Origin: Roseiarcus sp036488815
GTDB lineage: Bacteria; Pseudomonadota; Alphaproteobacteria; Rhizobiales; Beijerinckiaceae
Assembly (NCBI GenBank): GCA_036488815.1
Contig: DASXGX010000160.1
Location: 1-64,000, forward strand
Direction of reading: 5' to 3'
DNA length: 64,000 bases
The notes beneath the pieces were generated by a model that did no database searches, was not told the origin of the DNA, and saw only the letters and a program-made list of their open reading frames with translations. Positions within the stretch are counted from its first letter, which is position 1. Every line of letters starts with the position of its first letter. Both the position numbers and the translations under genes were made by a program. Positions 25,506-34,771 of this stretch are shown piece after piece.

Positions 25506-25824
25506 CGGCGACGAATGGGCGTTCTCGATGGGCAGAGCGTCATGATCAGGGCCGGCAAACTGCAGTTGCCGAACTTTGCGCTCGCCGCGTTGGTCAATTT
25601 GAGGATCGCGGCAAAGCGGGCCGTCACTAGCCGCGCCCGGTGGCCGTCGGCGTGAGCGAAGCGTGGCGATCGCTCTTTCGAGCGGATCGCTGATAAGGTC
25701 CGGGGCGTCGCTCCGCGGACGAGGCCGATTCACATCCTCGCGACAGCGCCGGGTCCATTGGAACAGGGTTGGGAACCTGCGAGCTCAGGACTATCGCATT
25801 TTGACATTTTGTCTGAATCATCCC
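25506..25824. other. Non-coding stretch with no recognisable gene
   Basis: Short frames here (for example one opening at 25514 and running about 47 codons) have no family likeness I can name. The stretch follows the chimera and may be residual DNA from the same deletion. It runs into repeat copy B. Confidence 0.4.
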
Positions 25825-25916
25825 CGTCACTGCGAGCGGAGCGAAGCAGTCCAGCTGCGCCGCCGTGCAATCGGAGGAATGGATTGCTTCGGCGCTTACG
25901 CTCCCTCGCAATGACG
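25825..25916. repeat. Dispersed hairpin repeat, copy B
   Basis: The 92-bp element starts CGTCACTGCGAGCGGAGCGA and ends CGCTCCCTCGCAATGACG, so its ends form an inverted repeat. The internal halves GAAGCAGTCC and GGATTGCTTC also pair imperfectly. This is the most complete of the three copies and the one closest to the textbook form of this alphaproteobacterial repeat. It lies upstream of the GntR-family gene at 26066. Confidence 0.75.
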
Positions 25917-26013
25917 ATCCACCGGGCGGACAGCTCTATCGATCACACCCGCTTTTTCAGCCATCAGCAGGAAGGGCCTTCGCTGACTCGCAGCCGTCTC
26001 GGAAAGCCGAAAT

Positions 26014-26041
26014 TTGCCGTTGCCACGCTCATATTTATAAT
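26014..26041 (+). promoter_or_regulatory. Candidate promoter of the GntR gene at 26066
   Basis: TTGCCG (26014-26019) and a perfect TATAAT (26036-26041) are 16 bp apart, ending 25 bp before the start codon. The -10 box lies within the palindrome at 26033-26048. Confidence 0.5.
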
Positions 26042-26048
26042 GATAAAT
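26033..26048. promoter_or_regulatory. Palindromic operator candidate over the -10 box
   Basis: ATTTAT-AATG-ATAAAT is a perfect 6-bp inverted repeat around a 4-bp centre. It overlaps the predicted -10 element of a GntR-family gene, a position suited to autorepression. An AT-rich palindrome stands out in this high-GC sequence. Binding by the local regulator is inference. Confidence 0.45.
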
Positions 26049-26065
26049 CGGACGAAAGGAACGCA

Positions 26066-26833
26066 ATGAGACGAACGATCAACCTCCCTCGCCAGAAGCG
26101 ATCGGACCTGATGGTGGAGGAGATCAAACGCTGGATTGTGGCCGAGGGTAAGAAACCGGGCGACCGGTTGCCGAAGGAACGCGACCTCATCGATATTTTT
26201 GGGGTCAGCAAAGGAACTGTGCGTGAAAGTCTGAAGTCACTCGAAGTGCAAGGCTTAATTAAGATCCAAACGGGCCCCAACGGGGGCGCGTATATTTCTG
26301 ATGTTTCTTATGAGGTCACCGCTGAGCTGCTGGCAAATTATTTCTTTTTCGCAGAAGTTGGCGCGAAAGAAATCTACGCAATAAGGAAATTGATCGAGCC
26401 GGAGCTCGCCTACCAGGCTTTCCCTCATCTGACTCCCGAGGCGATTGCGAGGTTGGAAGAGACGATAGCGGTATGTAACGAGATGCCCAAAGACCAAGAG
26501 CAATTGAGGCTGCAAAGAGTAGCCGAGTTAGAGTTTCATAACATTCTTGCGGACGCCTGCCCGAACGTCATGTTGTCTTTCATGTGTAAGTTCATCAATC
26601 ATTTTCTTGCCGAGATGCTAACCTACAAAGGAATGTACGTCGGCGATCAAGATCACATCCGGAACGAAAATCTAGACGCTCATCGAAGCATAATGACTGC
26701 GATCCGCAGGAAAGACTCCGAGGGGCTCCGTCATGCAATGAAGGCGCACATGACCGACTGCGCGTGCCACGTCGTCGAACTCGAGGCAGTCGTGACGAGC
26801 AAGTTTCTTAGAAGGGAAGCGTTGGTTCGCTGA
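26066..26833 (+). CDS. GntR-family regulator, FCD subgroup
   Basis: The 255-residue protein has a winged helix at about residues 12-80 (MVEEIKRWIVAEGKKPGDRL, KERDLIDIFGVSKGTVRESL, GAYISDV) and an FCD-type effector domain with LEFHNILADAC and HRSIMTAIRR. The ATG at 26066 follows GAAAGGA; longer frames run through repeat copy B and are ignored. Base composition is visibly more AT-rich than its neighbours (many AAA, ATT and TTT codons), which suggests a separate origin. It stands directly before ALDH, M20 and the ribose-type transporter and is the likely controller of that unit. Confidence 0.88.
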   Translation: MRRTINLPRQKRSDLMVEEIKRWIVAEGKKPGDRLPKERDLIDIFGVSKGTVRESLKSLEVQGLIKIQTGPNGGAYISDVSYEVTAELLANYFFFAEVGAKEIYAIRKLIEPELAYQAFPHLTPEAIARLEETIAVCNEMPKDQEQLRLQRVAELEFHNILADACPNVMLSFMCKFINHFLAEMLTYKGMYVGDQDHIRNENLDAHRSIMTAIRRKDSEGLRHAMKAHMTDCACHVVELEAVVTSKFLRREALVR

Positions 26834-26893
26834 GGCGCCGTGAGGCGGCGGCTCGTGTCCGTCAAACATTCCCTTTCAAATAGAGGCCAGCAC

Positions 26894-28420
26894 ATGAATT
26901 TGGATGGCGTGCGAGAGGTTCAGGAACTGTTGCGTGACGCGCTGCCGGCGGGCTGTCGCGACATCGGCAGGAACTGGATCGGTGGGGCGTGGGTCGACTC
27001 CTCCGGGACTTCTTTCGAGACGATTGATCCCAGTACGGGAAGGCCGCTGCATCGCATCGCCGTGGCCGACGAAAGTCAGGTCGCCGCTGCGACCCTCGCG
27101 GCCGCGGAGGCCTACGAAGCCTGGTGGGCGTTGGACGGTCATGCCCGCGCAACAATCTTCTGGAACATCGCCAAGGGAATCCGGGAGAAGCGCCGGGAGC
27201 TGGCTGTGCTCGACACGCTCGATGCGGGGCGCCCGCTTCGCGACACGACCTCGAGGGACGTCGAGCGCGCCGCTCGTATCTTCGAGTTCTTCGCGGGCGT
27301 GACGGACCGCGTGCGCGGCGCCTTGATCCCCGTCGCGCCGGGCTTTCGGAACGTCACTGTCATGGAGCCGCAGGGTGTCGTTGGCGCCATCATCCCCTGG
27401 AACTATCCTCTGACGAATGCGGCGACGAAGCTCGCGCCGGCGATGGCCACCGGCAACGCCGTCGTGCTCAAGCCCTCGGAAGAGACGCCGCTTTCGGCAA
27501 TGCTGCTCGCCCAGATCGCCCACGAAGCGGGTGTGCCCGCGGGCGTGCTGAACGTCGTGAACGGTCCAGGAGCGACCACCGGCGAGGCCCTTGTGCGGGA
27601 CCCGCGCGTCAACAAGATCGCGTTTACCGGATCGACCGCCGTGGGGCGCAAGATCGCCGCCATTGCGGGCGAGGGCCTGAAGTCGGTCACGCTCGAGCTC
27701 GGCGGAAAATCTCCTTGCATCGTGTTTGACGACGTCGATGTCGACGGCGCCGCGGCTGCAGCGTTGTTCAGTCTGGTGTCCAACCAAGGGCAGACCTGCA
27801 CGGCGGCGACCCGCCTGGTCGTCTCGCGCTCAGTACAGGAACGCCTTCTCGCGCGGATGCGTGAATTGGCCCTCAAGGTCCGCGTCGGCAACCCGCTCGA
27901 CATGAGAACGATGGTCGGGCCGCTGATCTCCCGCCGCCAATTCGAACGCGTACAGCGCTACATCGACGCCGGCGTCGAGGAAGGCGCGACAAAGGAAATG
28001 CTCGACGTCGATTGGGCGGTGGAGAATAGCGACGGCTATTTCGTGAGGCCGACGATTTACACCAATGTCGGCGTCAACATGAAGATCCACCGCGAAGAGA
28101 TTTTCGGTCCCGTGCTGGCGGTGACGCCGTTCGACACCGAGGACGAAGCGATCGATCTGGCGAACCATTCGAATTTCGGACTGGCCGGGTCGATTTGGAC
28201 TGAAAACCTACGGCGAGCTGAGCGCATGTCGGCGAAATTGCGCACTGGGATCGTTTGGATCAACGCGGTCCACGCGCTTCATCCGGGATCTCCGTATGGG
28301 GGCCTTCGCGAAAGCGGCATGGGTTTGGAGATGGGGCTCGAGGCCGTCACGCAATTCATGCGCACGAAGAGCGTCTGGACTGCCGTCGAGCCGTGGCGAT
28401 CGCCGTGGGCGCCTGCGTGA
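26894..28420 (+). CDS. Aldehyde dehydrogenase family protein
   Basis: The 508-residue NAD(P)-dependent enzyme is full length. It has the substrate-entry motif IIPWNYPL, the cofactor region KPSEETPLSA, the FTGSTAVG turn, the general-base Glu in TLELGGKSP and the nucleophile Cys302 in NQGQTCTAATR. The C-terminal PYGGLRESGMG matches betaine-aldehyde/gamma-aminobutyraldehyde-type members, so an amino- or hydroxy-aldehyde substrate is plausible. The ATG at 26894 is preferred over an upstream in-frame start because the homology begins shortly after it. It is 61 bp downstream of the GntR gene and 15 bp upstream of the M20 gene, within one unit. Confidence 0.92.
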   Translation: MNLDGVREVQELLRDALPAGCRDIGRNWIGGAWVDSSGTSFETIDPSTGRPLHRIAVADESQVAAATLAAAEAYEAWWALDGHARATIFWNIAKGIREKRRELAVLDTLDAGRPLRDTTSRDVERAARIFEFFAGVTDRVRGALIPVAPGFRNVTVMEPQGVVGAIIPWNYPLTNAATKLAPAMATGNAVVLKPSEETPLSAMLLAQIAHEAGVPAGVLNVVNGPGATTGEALVRDPRVNKIAFTGSTAVGRKIAAIAGEGLKSVTLELGGKSPCIVFDDVDVDGAAAAALFSLVSNQGQTCTAATRLVVSRSVQERLLARMRELALKVRVGNPLDMRTMVGPLISRRQFERVQRYIDAGVEEGATKEMLDVDWAVENSDGYFVRPTIYTNVGVNMKIHREEIFGPVLAVTPFDTEDEAIDLANHSNFGLAGSIWTENLRRAERMSAKLRTGIVWINAVHALHPGSPYGGLRESGMGLEMGLEAVTQFMRTKSVWTAVEPWRSPWAPA

Positions 28421-28435
28421 GTTTGGAAAGATTCG

Positions 28436-29743
28436 ATGCCTAAGACCGCTGCATCAGTAGCGCATCCGTTGCCGGTGGCCGACGGCGCCGTCTTGCAACG
28501 TCTCGTCGCCTCGGCCCGCCGCTTGCAGCCGGCGCTGGTCGCAGACCGGCGCTATCTGCACGCTCATCCGGAACTCGGCTGGGAGGAAAACGAGACGACC
28601 GCTTTCGTCGCGCGCCGGCTGACTGAGATCGGCTACGCGGTCCGCGTCGGCAGCGACTTTCTCGGTGACGCGCCGCGGCTCGGTCAGAGCGCGCTTTCGC
28701 CCGCCGAGACGGGCTGCGTCGCCGAAATGAACGGAGCGCTTCCGGGACCGACCGTCGTCATTCGGATCGATCTCGACGCCTTGCCGATCACCGAGGCGGC
28801 CGATGGTCGTCCCGCTGTTGAAGGATGGGCGTCGCAGCGCAAGGGAATCATGCATGCCTGCGGTCACGACGGCCATGTCGCGATCGGGTTGGGGGTTGCG
28901 CAGCTTCTCGCGGAAAGGGCTGGCGAGTTCGCGGGCCGTTTGCGGCTGCTGTTCCAGCCCGCGGAGGAGGGCGCTCGCGGCGCGCGGTCCGTCGTCGAGG
29001 CCGGGTGGCTCGACGACGCGGACGTGCTGCTCGGGTTCCATATCGGCCTGGGCGTGCCAACAGGCAGTCTCGCCCTCGGCGTTCAAGGCTTTCTCGCGTC
29101 GAAGAAATTCAGGCTGCGATTGACCGGCCGACCGGCTCATGCCGGCAATGCGCCCGAGCAGGGAAGGAATGCGCTGATCGGCGCGTGCCAGATCGTGCTG
29201 GCGCTGCAATCGCTCGCCCAATCGAGCCGCCCGAACGTCCGGGTGAATGTCGGCGTCATGAATGCGGGTCGCGCGCTCAACGTCGTCCCCGAAAACGCCG
29301 AGCTGGCGTTCGAACTGAGGGCCGGAGCAAGGCATGACCTCGACGCTCTCGTCGAGCGGGCTAACGAAGTGGTCGAGGGAATCGCCCGCGGCCATGGTCT
29401 GCAACACGCGATCGAGCTTATTGGGGAGGCGGCGGATTGGGCCAATCCGCCTGAAATGGCGGGCTGGGCGCACGAAGTCGCGCAAAGAGCCGACCTCTTT
29501 GCCAACCATCTCATGCAGCATGAGTTCGGCGCCAGCGAGGACGCGACGCTGATGCTGCGCGCCGTCGCCGATCGCGGCGGCCTTGGCGGCTATTTCGTCC
29601 TTGGGTCGGATTTGGCGTCAGGTCATCACACCGCCAATTTCGACTTCGACGAAGATGTTCTGTCGTCCGGCGCCGCTTTCGTTGGCGCTTTGGCGCTAAG
29701 CGCCCTGCGCTCGCCAAACCTGCGACGTGAGGCCAGCGCATGA
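28436..29743 (+). CDS. M20-family amidohydrolase (hippurate hydrolase-like)
   Basis: The 435-residue cytoplasmic enzyme belongs to the M20D group, which removes acyl groups from N-acyl amino acids or cleaves amides such as hippurate and indole-acetyl conjugates. Metal and catalytic motifs are in order: HAHPELGWEE near the start, IRIDLDALPI, the HACGHDGH metal site, FQPAEEGARGA with the catalytic Glu, and the late HTANFDFDE region. The dimerisation insert (GRPAHAGNAPEQGRNAL) contains the expected conserved His. Its TGA overlaps the ATG of the ABC ATPase, so the hydrolase and transporter are translated together. This suggests that a conjugated amide is imported and split. Confidence 0.9.
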   Translation: MPKTAASVAHPLPVADGAVLQRLVASARRLQPALVADRRYLHAHPELGWEENETTAFVARRLTEIGYAVRVGSDFLGDAPRLGQSALSPAETGCVAEMNGALPGPTVVIRIDLDALPITEAADGRPAVEGWASQRKGIMHACGHDGHVAIGLGVAQLLAERAGEFAGRLRLLFQPAEEGARGARSVVEAGWLDDADVLLGFHIGLGVPTGSLALGVQGFLASKKFRLRLTGRPAHAGNAPEQGRNALIGACQIVLALQSLAQSSRPNVRVNVGVMNAGRALNVVPENAELAFELRAGARHDLDALVERANEVVEGIARGHGLQHAIELIGEAADWANPPEMAGWAHEVAQRADLFANHLMQHEFGASEDATLMLRAVADRGGLGGYFVLGSDLASGHHTANFDFDEDVLSSGAAFVGALALSALRSPNLRREASA

Positions 29744-31263
29744 CGGCGAGCGCTCCAAACACGGATTCGCCCGCGCTCCTCAGCGTCAATGGGCTTCGCA
29801 AGATTTTCCCGGGCGTCGTAGCGCTGGACTCGGTGGACTTCGACGTTCGCGCTGGCGAGATCCACGCGCTGCTTGGCGCGAACGGGGCTGGCAAGAGCAC
29901 CCTCATCAAAGTTGTCGCGGGTCTCTACGCTCCGGACGGAGGGGAGCTCTTCCTCTCCGGACGCAAAATCCAATTTGGCGGCACGTCGGATGCGATGGCC
30001 GCCGGCATTAGCGTAATCTATCAGGATTTCGCGCTTGTTCCGCATCTGACCGTCGCCGAGAACATTTTTCTCGGTAGCGAAATCCTCACGCCGCTCGGAA
30101 TGATCGATTGGCGGGCGACCCGCCGCGAGGCCGCCAAACTCCTCGAGATTGTGGGCGCTCCGTTCTCCGTGGATGCGCGCGTCGCCGAATTGGGCACCGG
30201 TCATCGTCAGCTTGTGGAGATCGCCAAAGCGTTGCGGCGCGAATCCAAAATTCTCATCCTCGACGAGCCCACCGCCTCCCTCAGCCAGGGCGAATCCGAT
30301 CGCCTATTCGAGCTTATCCGCACGCTCGCAACCAAGGGGGTCGGGATCGTCTATGTGAGCCATCGGCTCGAGGAAATCGCTGGATTGGTGAGCCGCGTGA
30401 CGATCTTGCGCGATGGCCGCTCGGCCGGCACCTACCCAGCCTCGGAACTCGACCGCCAACGGATCGTCTCTCTCATTACCGGTCGGACCGAATTGCGCAC
30501 GCGCCAGCGCCGAGCGGTACGGACGCCTAAGCCGCCATTGCTTGAAACGAGAGGCCTTTGTCGGAAGGGCGAGTTCCAGGACGTTTCCATCAGCGTTGCG
30601 CCGGGTGAGGTGGTCGTGTTGACCGGACTCGTCGGCGCCGGACGCACGGAGCTGCTGCAGACGATATTCAGCGCGCGCCACGCCGATGAAGGGGACATCA
30701 TCTTCAGAGGCGAAAAGCTTCCGAAGGGATCGGTTCGCGACACGATTCGCAACGGAATCGCGTTGATCCCCGAGGACCGACGAGGCGAGGGGCTTTGCCT
30801 CATTATGCCCGTCTACGAGAATATCGCCATGGCGGTCCTGCGCCGCTTCTTCGGCGCTCTCGGCCTGTCCCGGCGCGGGATAGTCAGGCACGCCGAAAAG
30901 ATGATCACTGATTTGAATATCCGCCCGCCGGCGCCGGCGGCCCGCGCGGGCGCATTGTCCGGCGGCAATCAGCAGAAGGTGGTCCTGGCCAAATGGCTTT
31001 CGACGGAGGCCAGCCTTTTCCTGTTCGACGAGCCCACTCAAGGCGTCGATGTCGGCGCGAAGAACGAGATTTACGACATCATCGATCGCTTGGTGGCGCG
31101 CGACAAAGCCGTGCTTGTCGCGTCCTCGGACTTGGAGGAAGTCCTGCTGATCGCCGATCGCGTGATCGCGATGCATGAAGGCCGGATCGTCGCCGAATTT
31201 TCCAACGACAATCTCGCCGCGAGCGCCGTCGTGGACGCGATTACACGAGGGCCAGGGATATGA
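29740..31263 (+). CDS. Sugar-type ABC transporter ATPase (RbsA/MglA-like, double domain)
   Basis: The 507-residue protein contains two fused ATPase domains. Domain 1 has Walker A GANGAGKST and Walker B ILILDEPTASLS; its signature region is atypical (LGTGHRQLVEI). Domain 2 has the degenerate GLVGAGRTEL loop in place of Walker A, the signature LSGGNQQKVVLAKWL and LFDEPTQGVDVGAK. This asymmetry is normal for the ribose/galactose class. It overlaps the M20 gene upstream and the permease downstream by 4 bp each. Confidence 0.93.
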   Translation: MTASAPNTDSPALLSVNGLRKIFPGVVALDSVDFDVRAGEIHALLGANGAGKSTLIKVVAGLYAPDGGELFLSGRKIQFGGTSDAMAAGISVIYQDFALVPHLTVAENIFLGSEILTPLGMIDWRATRREAAKLLEIVGAPFSVDARVAELGTGHRQLVEIAKALRRESKILILDEPTASLSQGESDRLFELIRTLATKGVGIVYVSHRLEEIAGLVSRVTILRDGRSAGTYPASELDRQRIVSLITGRTELRTRQRRAVRTPKPPLLETRGLCRKGEFQDVSISVAPGEVVVLTGLVGAGRTELLQTIFSARHADEGDIIFRGEKLPKGSVRDTIRNGIALIPEDRRGEGLCLIMPVYENIAMAVLRRFFGALGLSRRGIVRHAEKMITDLNIRPPAPAARAGALSGGNQQKVVLAKWLSTEASLFLFDEPTQGVDVGAKNEIYDIIDRLVARDKAVLVASSDLEEVLLIADRVIAMHEGRIVAEFSNDNLAASAVVDAITRGPGI

Positions 31264-32243
31264 CGGAAGCGGTTCATAGCAAGACATCGGGTTTCTTCAT
31301 CCCCAAAAGTCTCGACCCCGCCATCATAGGGCCGAGCGTCGCCCTCGTCGCGATGTTCGTCATCTACTCGTTCCTGAGCCCGCATTTTCTGACTGTCCAG
31401 AACATCACCAACGTTCTTGTTCAGTGCGCGCCTCTGCTGATCCTCGCGGCGGGCCAAACCTTCCCCGTCTTGATGGGCGGACTCGATCTTTCACAAGGCT
31501 CGATCGTCAGCCTGGTGAGCGTGGTCACGGCTGGCGTCATGATGGATCGAGGCTTTGGCCTGGGAGCCGTCGCCGGCCTTGGGGCCGGGCTCGCGGTGGG
31601 ATTGGCGAACGGCCTGCTGATCGGTCGGGCGCGCGTTCAGCCGTTCATCGTCACGCTCGGCATGCTGTACATGATCTCGGGCGCCGCGATGGTCGTTTCC
31701 GGAGGTTCGTCGATCTTCGGACTGCCGCAGCCGGCCGTCGACATTTTCTTTTGGTTCGGCGGCGGGTTCATCGGCCCGCTTCCGGTCCCGTTGCTGATCG
31801 CCATTCTTCTGATTGCGGCCGGCCATGTGGTCCTCTCGCGCACGCCGATCGGTCGCGCGATCTATGCGATAGGCGGCAGCGAGCAGGTCGCAGTCATGTC
31901 CGGCATCGACGTCGGCCGAACCAAGATCTTCATCTATCTGATGAGCGGCGGGTTTGCGTCGATCGCCGGCTTCCTCCTGAGCGGGCGGGTCATTTCCGGT
32001 CAGCCCATCCTCGGCTCCGGAGGGTTGCTGCTGCAATCCATCGGCGCTGTCATCATTGGCGGAACAAGCATCTTCGGCGGCCAGGGCGGCATCCTTCGAA
32101 CGGTGCTAGGCGTCTTCGTCATCGCCTTCATGGTCAACGGCCTCAATCTCTTGGCCATTTCGACCTTCATTCAGGACATCATCGTGGGCGCGATCATCAT
32201 TGCTTCGGTGTGGATCAACTCACTGCGGCAAGCGAGGCGTTGA
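31260..32243 (+). CDS. Sugar-type ABC transporter permease (RbsC-like)
   Basis: The 327-residue inner-membrane protein has the RbsC-family features: NVLVQCAPLLILAAGQTFPV, GGLDLSQGSIVSLVSVV, PFIVTLGMLYMISG, the ATPase-contact loop SRTPIGRAIYAIGGSEQVA and VIIGGTSIFGGQGG. About eight to ten membrane spans can be counted. Its ATG overlaps the ATPase stop. With the ATPase and binding protein it forms a complete high-affinity importer. Confidence 0.92.
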   Translation: MTEAVHSKTSGFFIPKSLDPAIIGPSVALVAMFVIYSFLSPHFLTVQNITNVLVQCAPLLILAAGQTFPVLMGGLDLSQGSIVSLVSVVTAGVMMDRGFGLGAVAGLGAGLAVGLANGLLIGRARVQPFIVTLGMLYMISGAAMVVSGGSSIFGLPQPAVDIFFWFGGGFIGPLPVPLLIAILLIAAGHVVLSRTPIGRAIYAIGGSEQVAVMSGIDVGRTKIFIYLMSGGFASIAGFLLSGRVISGQPILGSGGLLLQSIGAVIIGGTSIFGGQGGILRTVLGVFVIAFMVNGLNLLAISTFIQDIIVGAIIIASVWINSLRQARR

Positions 32244-32287
32244 GCATTCAAAGTCACCGAGGGATGGTGAGGAAAAGAGGGAGTGAC

Positions 32288-33262
32288 ATGTTAAACAAGC
32301 ATCATGCGTTTCGGAGTGCGATTTGCGCAATAGCGCTGAGCAGCGTAGCGACGTTGGCGGGGGCGTTCGCGCCTGCGTTCGCGGCGCAGCAAAAGGAAAT
32401 CGCCGTCATGCTGCCGGCAGCCGGCGACCCTTACTTCAAACTTAAGGCCTCCGGCTACATCGAGGCAGGCAAGAAATTCGGCTACGACGTGAAGATCTAC
32501 GACGCCGGCGGCTATGGCAATCTTCAGAACCAAGTCACGCAGATCGAAGACGTGATCCAAAGGCATGTCTCGGCGATCGTTCTCGTTCCCGCGAGTTCGG
32601 ACGGCACTGTCCCCGTGGTTGAAAAAGCGATTGCGAGCGGCATTCCTGTCATCAACGACGGCATTGCGACGCGTAGCGACAAGGTTACGGGTTTCGTTGG
32701 CGAACCCTCGTACGTGATGACGGAATTGCTGGCGAGCTATGCCGCCGATCATCTCGGAGGGAAGGGCGAGGTCGCGATGCTGTCGGGGCCGAGCGGCCTC
32801 GATCTGACGAAGCTTCGCGTCAACGGATTTAAGGACTACCTCTCCAAATATCCGGGCATGAAGATCGTGGCGGAGAAGTTCACCTCGACCGCGTCGTCGG
32901 AGGCGCTGTCGACAATGCAGGATTTCTTGCAGGCCCACCCTGACATCAAAGCTGTCTACGCGTTTAACGGCCCGATCGCGATCGGCGCCGTGCAAGCGCT
33001 CCGCGCAGCCGGCAAGAAGCCCGGCGACGTCATGGTGCTCACGACCGATATGGAGCCGGAGACTCAGCGCCTGATCAATGACGGATGGATTCAGGCGACG
33101 ATCGTCAGCCAGCCCGTCACCATGGCGGAGCTTGCGGTCCAGCGCGCGATCGAAGCGGCGGAAGGCAAGAAGATCCCGAAGGAGACGCTCACGCAGGCCA
33201 GTCTCATCAGCAAGCAAACAGTGAACGACACGGATCTTTCCGGCCAAACCGCGCCAAAATAA
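32288..33262 (+). CDS. Sugar-type ABC transporter substrate-binding protein (RbsB-like)
   Basis: The 324-residue periplasmic protein starts with a signal peptide (AICAIALSSVATLAGAFA, cleavage likely after FAA-Q). The mature part is of the RbsB/periplasmic-binding-protein-I type: IAVMLPAAGDPYFKLKASGY, QIEDVIQRHVSAIVLVPASS, PVVEKAIASGIPVINDG and DIKAVYAFN. The start ATG at 32288 has a purine-rich ribosome site. Ligands of this class include pentoses, hexoses, polyols and autoinducer-2; this one cannot be named. A hairpin after the gene (33276-33303) marks the probable end of the transporter unit. Confidence 0.92.
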   Translation: MLNKHHAFRSAICAIALSSVATLAGAFAPAFAAQQKEIAVMLPAAGDPYFKLKASGYIEAGKKFGYDVKIYDAGGYGNLQNQVTQIEDVIQRHVSAIVLVPASSDGTVPVVEKAIASGIPVINDGIATRSDKVTGFVGEPSYVMTELLASYAADHLGGKGEVAMLSGPSGLDLTKLRVNGFKDYLSKYPGMKIVAEKFTSTASSEALSTMQDFLQAHPDIKAVYAFNGPIAIGAVQALRAAGKKPGDVMVLTTDMEPETQRLINDGWIQATIVSQPVTMAELAVQRAIEAAEGKKIPKETLTQASLISKQTVNDTDLSGQTAPK

Positions 33263-33275
33263 ATATTCTTCATTT

Positions 33276-33303
33276 CGGACGGCGATTGGACAGTCGCCGT
33301 CCG
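33276..33303 (+). terminator. Hairpin terminator after the ribose-type transporter
   Basis: CGGACGGCGA (33276-33285) and TCGCCGTCCG (33294-33303) form a perfect 10-bp stem with an 8-nt loop. The trailing AGTTTGAT has only a short T run, so termination may be partial. Confidence 0.6.
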
Positions 33304-33339
33304 AGTTTGATCCCTGCGAACAAGTAGCGGATACGAAAT

Positions 33340-34536
33340 ATGACTCAGACTTCAGCGATACGCCGCTTCGACGGCGGCGCGATTCCTCGTTCGATCGTCA
33401 GCGGACCAGGGTCTCGCTCGCAGCTCGTAAGCGAGTTGAACACACTGGGAGCGAAGCGAATCTTGATCGTCGCGAGCCCCACTCTCAAAGCGACGACCTC
33501 TTTCGTAGACGAAGCGAGCGAAGCCTTGCGGGACCGCTTCAGCTTCGTGTTCGCTGATGTGAAGCCAAACACGCCATTGCGGAGCGTCGGCGAAGCCGTG
33601 GCTGCGCTCCAATCATACAATTTCGATGCGATCGTTTCTATCGGCGGCGGTTCCACCCACGACATGGCGAAGGCCCTGGCGGTCGGTCTGCCGAGCGGCC
33701 GAAGCATTGCCGACTTCGTAAGCCGATTTGAACCTCCCGCTACCTTCCACTCCGCAAACGTGGAAGTCGAACCCCTCCCGGTGATCACGACGCCCAGCAC
33801 GTTCTCGGCCGCCGACGTGGTCGGCGGCGGCGCCGTGACGGATACGGATCGAGGACAGAAGCTCATTTTCGTCCATTCGAAACTGACGCCCTCGGCGGTC
33901 ATTCTCGACGCCGAGATCGCGGCGACCACGCCGACTCGCGTGCTGGCGGCGAGCGGCATGAACGCAGTCCATCATTGCCTCGAGGCCTTTTATTCAAAAG
34001 GCGCCCAGTTCGTCACCGATGCGTTCGCGCTTGCCGCGCTGCGGCAGCTCCTTTCCGCGCTTCCCGAAATCGTCGGCGATAGCGCCGGGAAGAACCTGGG
34101 CGCGTTGCAGACTGCGCTTAACGCGACGGCGATGTCGGGGCTGACATACGGAAATTCGTGGTTGGGAATCGGACATTCGGTTTGCCACAGTCTCGGCGGC
34201 CGCTATGGCTTGTCGCATGGCGCGGCGAACGCCGTGATGGTCAGGCATTCGCTGCGTTTCAACCTCGAGGCCGCAAAGACGCGCATCGCGGAAGCCGCAA
34301 GAGCGGTTGGCGTCTCGAGCGCGGCTGACGACTCCAAGGCCGCTCAGGGGCTTGTCGACGCGATTGACGAACTCGCCCGCGTCCTTGGAACGCCAACGCA
34401 GCTCAGCGCGATCGGATTGCCCGACGGCCAATTCGAGCAGATCGCGGAAGACGTGATGGGCGATCCGCAAACCTATTGGAACCCGCGACAGGCGAGCGCT
34501 CGCGAAGTCGCTGATTGGCTCCGGTCGGCTTGGTAG
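33340..34536 (+). CDS. Iron-type alcohol dehydrogenase family (maleylacetate reductase-like)
   Basis: The 398-residue enzyme has the family III alcohol-dehydrogenase fold: VSIGGGSTHDMAKALAV for the dinucleotide, PVITTPSTFSAADVV, GMNAVHHCLEA and HSVCHSLGGRYGLSHGAANA. In metal-dependent members the aspartate of GMDA binds iron; here it is Asn (GMNA), as in maleylacetate reductases, which work without that ligand. The TPST and GMNA features both favour the maleylacetate-reductase branch. A ring-cleavage pathway is not visible nearby, so it may act on another oxo-acid or aldehyde. It lies 77 bp after the binding protein, beyond a hairpin terminator, and may have its own promoter. Confidence 0.82.
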   Translation: MTQTSAIRRFDGGAIPRSIVSGPGSRSQLVSELNTLGAKRILIVASPTLKATTSFVDEASEALRDRFSFVFADVKPNTPLRSVGEAVAALQSYNFDAIVSIGGGSTHDMAKALAVGLPSGRSIADFVSRFEPPATFHSANVEVEPLPVITTPSTFSAADVVGGGAVTDTDRGQKLIFVHSKLTPSAVILDAEIAATTPTRVLAASGMNAVHHCLEAFYSKGAQFVTDAFALAALRQLLSALPEIVGDSAGKNLGALQTALNATAMSGLTYGNSWLGIGHSVCHSLGGRYGLSHGAANAVMVRHSLRFNLEAAKTRIAEAARAVGVSSAADDSKAAQGLVDAIDELARVLGTPTQLSAIGLPDGQFEQIAEDVMGDPQTYWNPRQASAREVADWLRSAW

Positions 34537-34771
34537 AGGGGCTTGAGTGTGGGCGCCTAAGAGCCGTCTTCAATGGATCGTTATTGCGAATTGCGTGAGT
34601 TCCGAAGCTCTTGCATCTCCGGCGCAACTGGATTGCTCCGCTCGCACCGACGAGGACGGTTCAGACCAAGCGCTCTTGAGCGCATTTGTTGTGGCTGGGC
34701 CCATACGGCATAGCGATTGTCGCAGTTCCCTGTGAAGCGACCCTCGCTCGCTTTTGAAGAGAGGACCGAAC

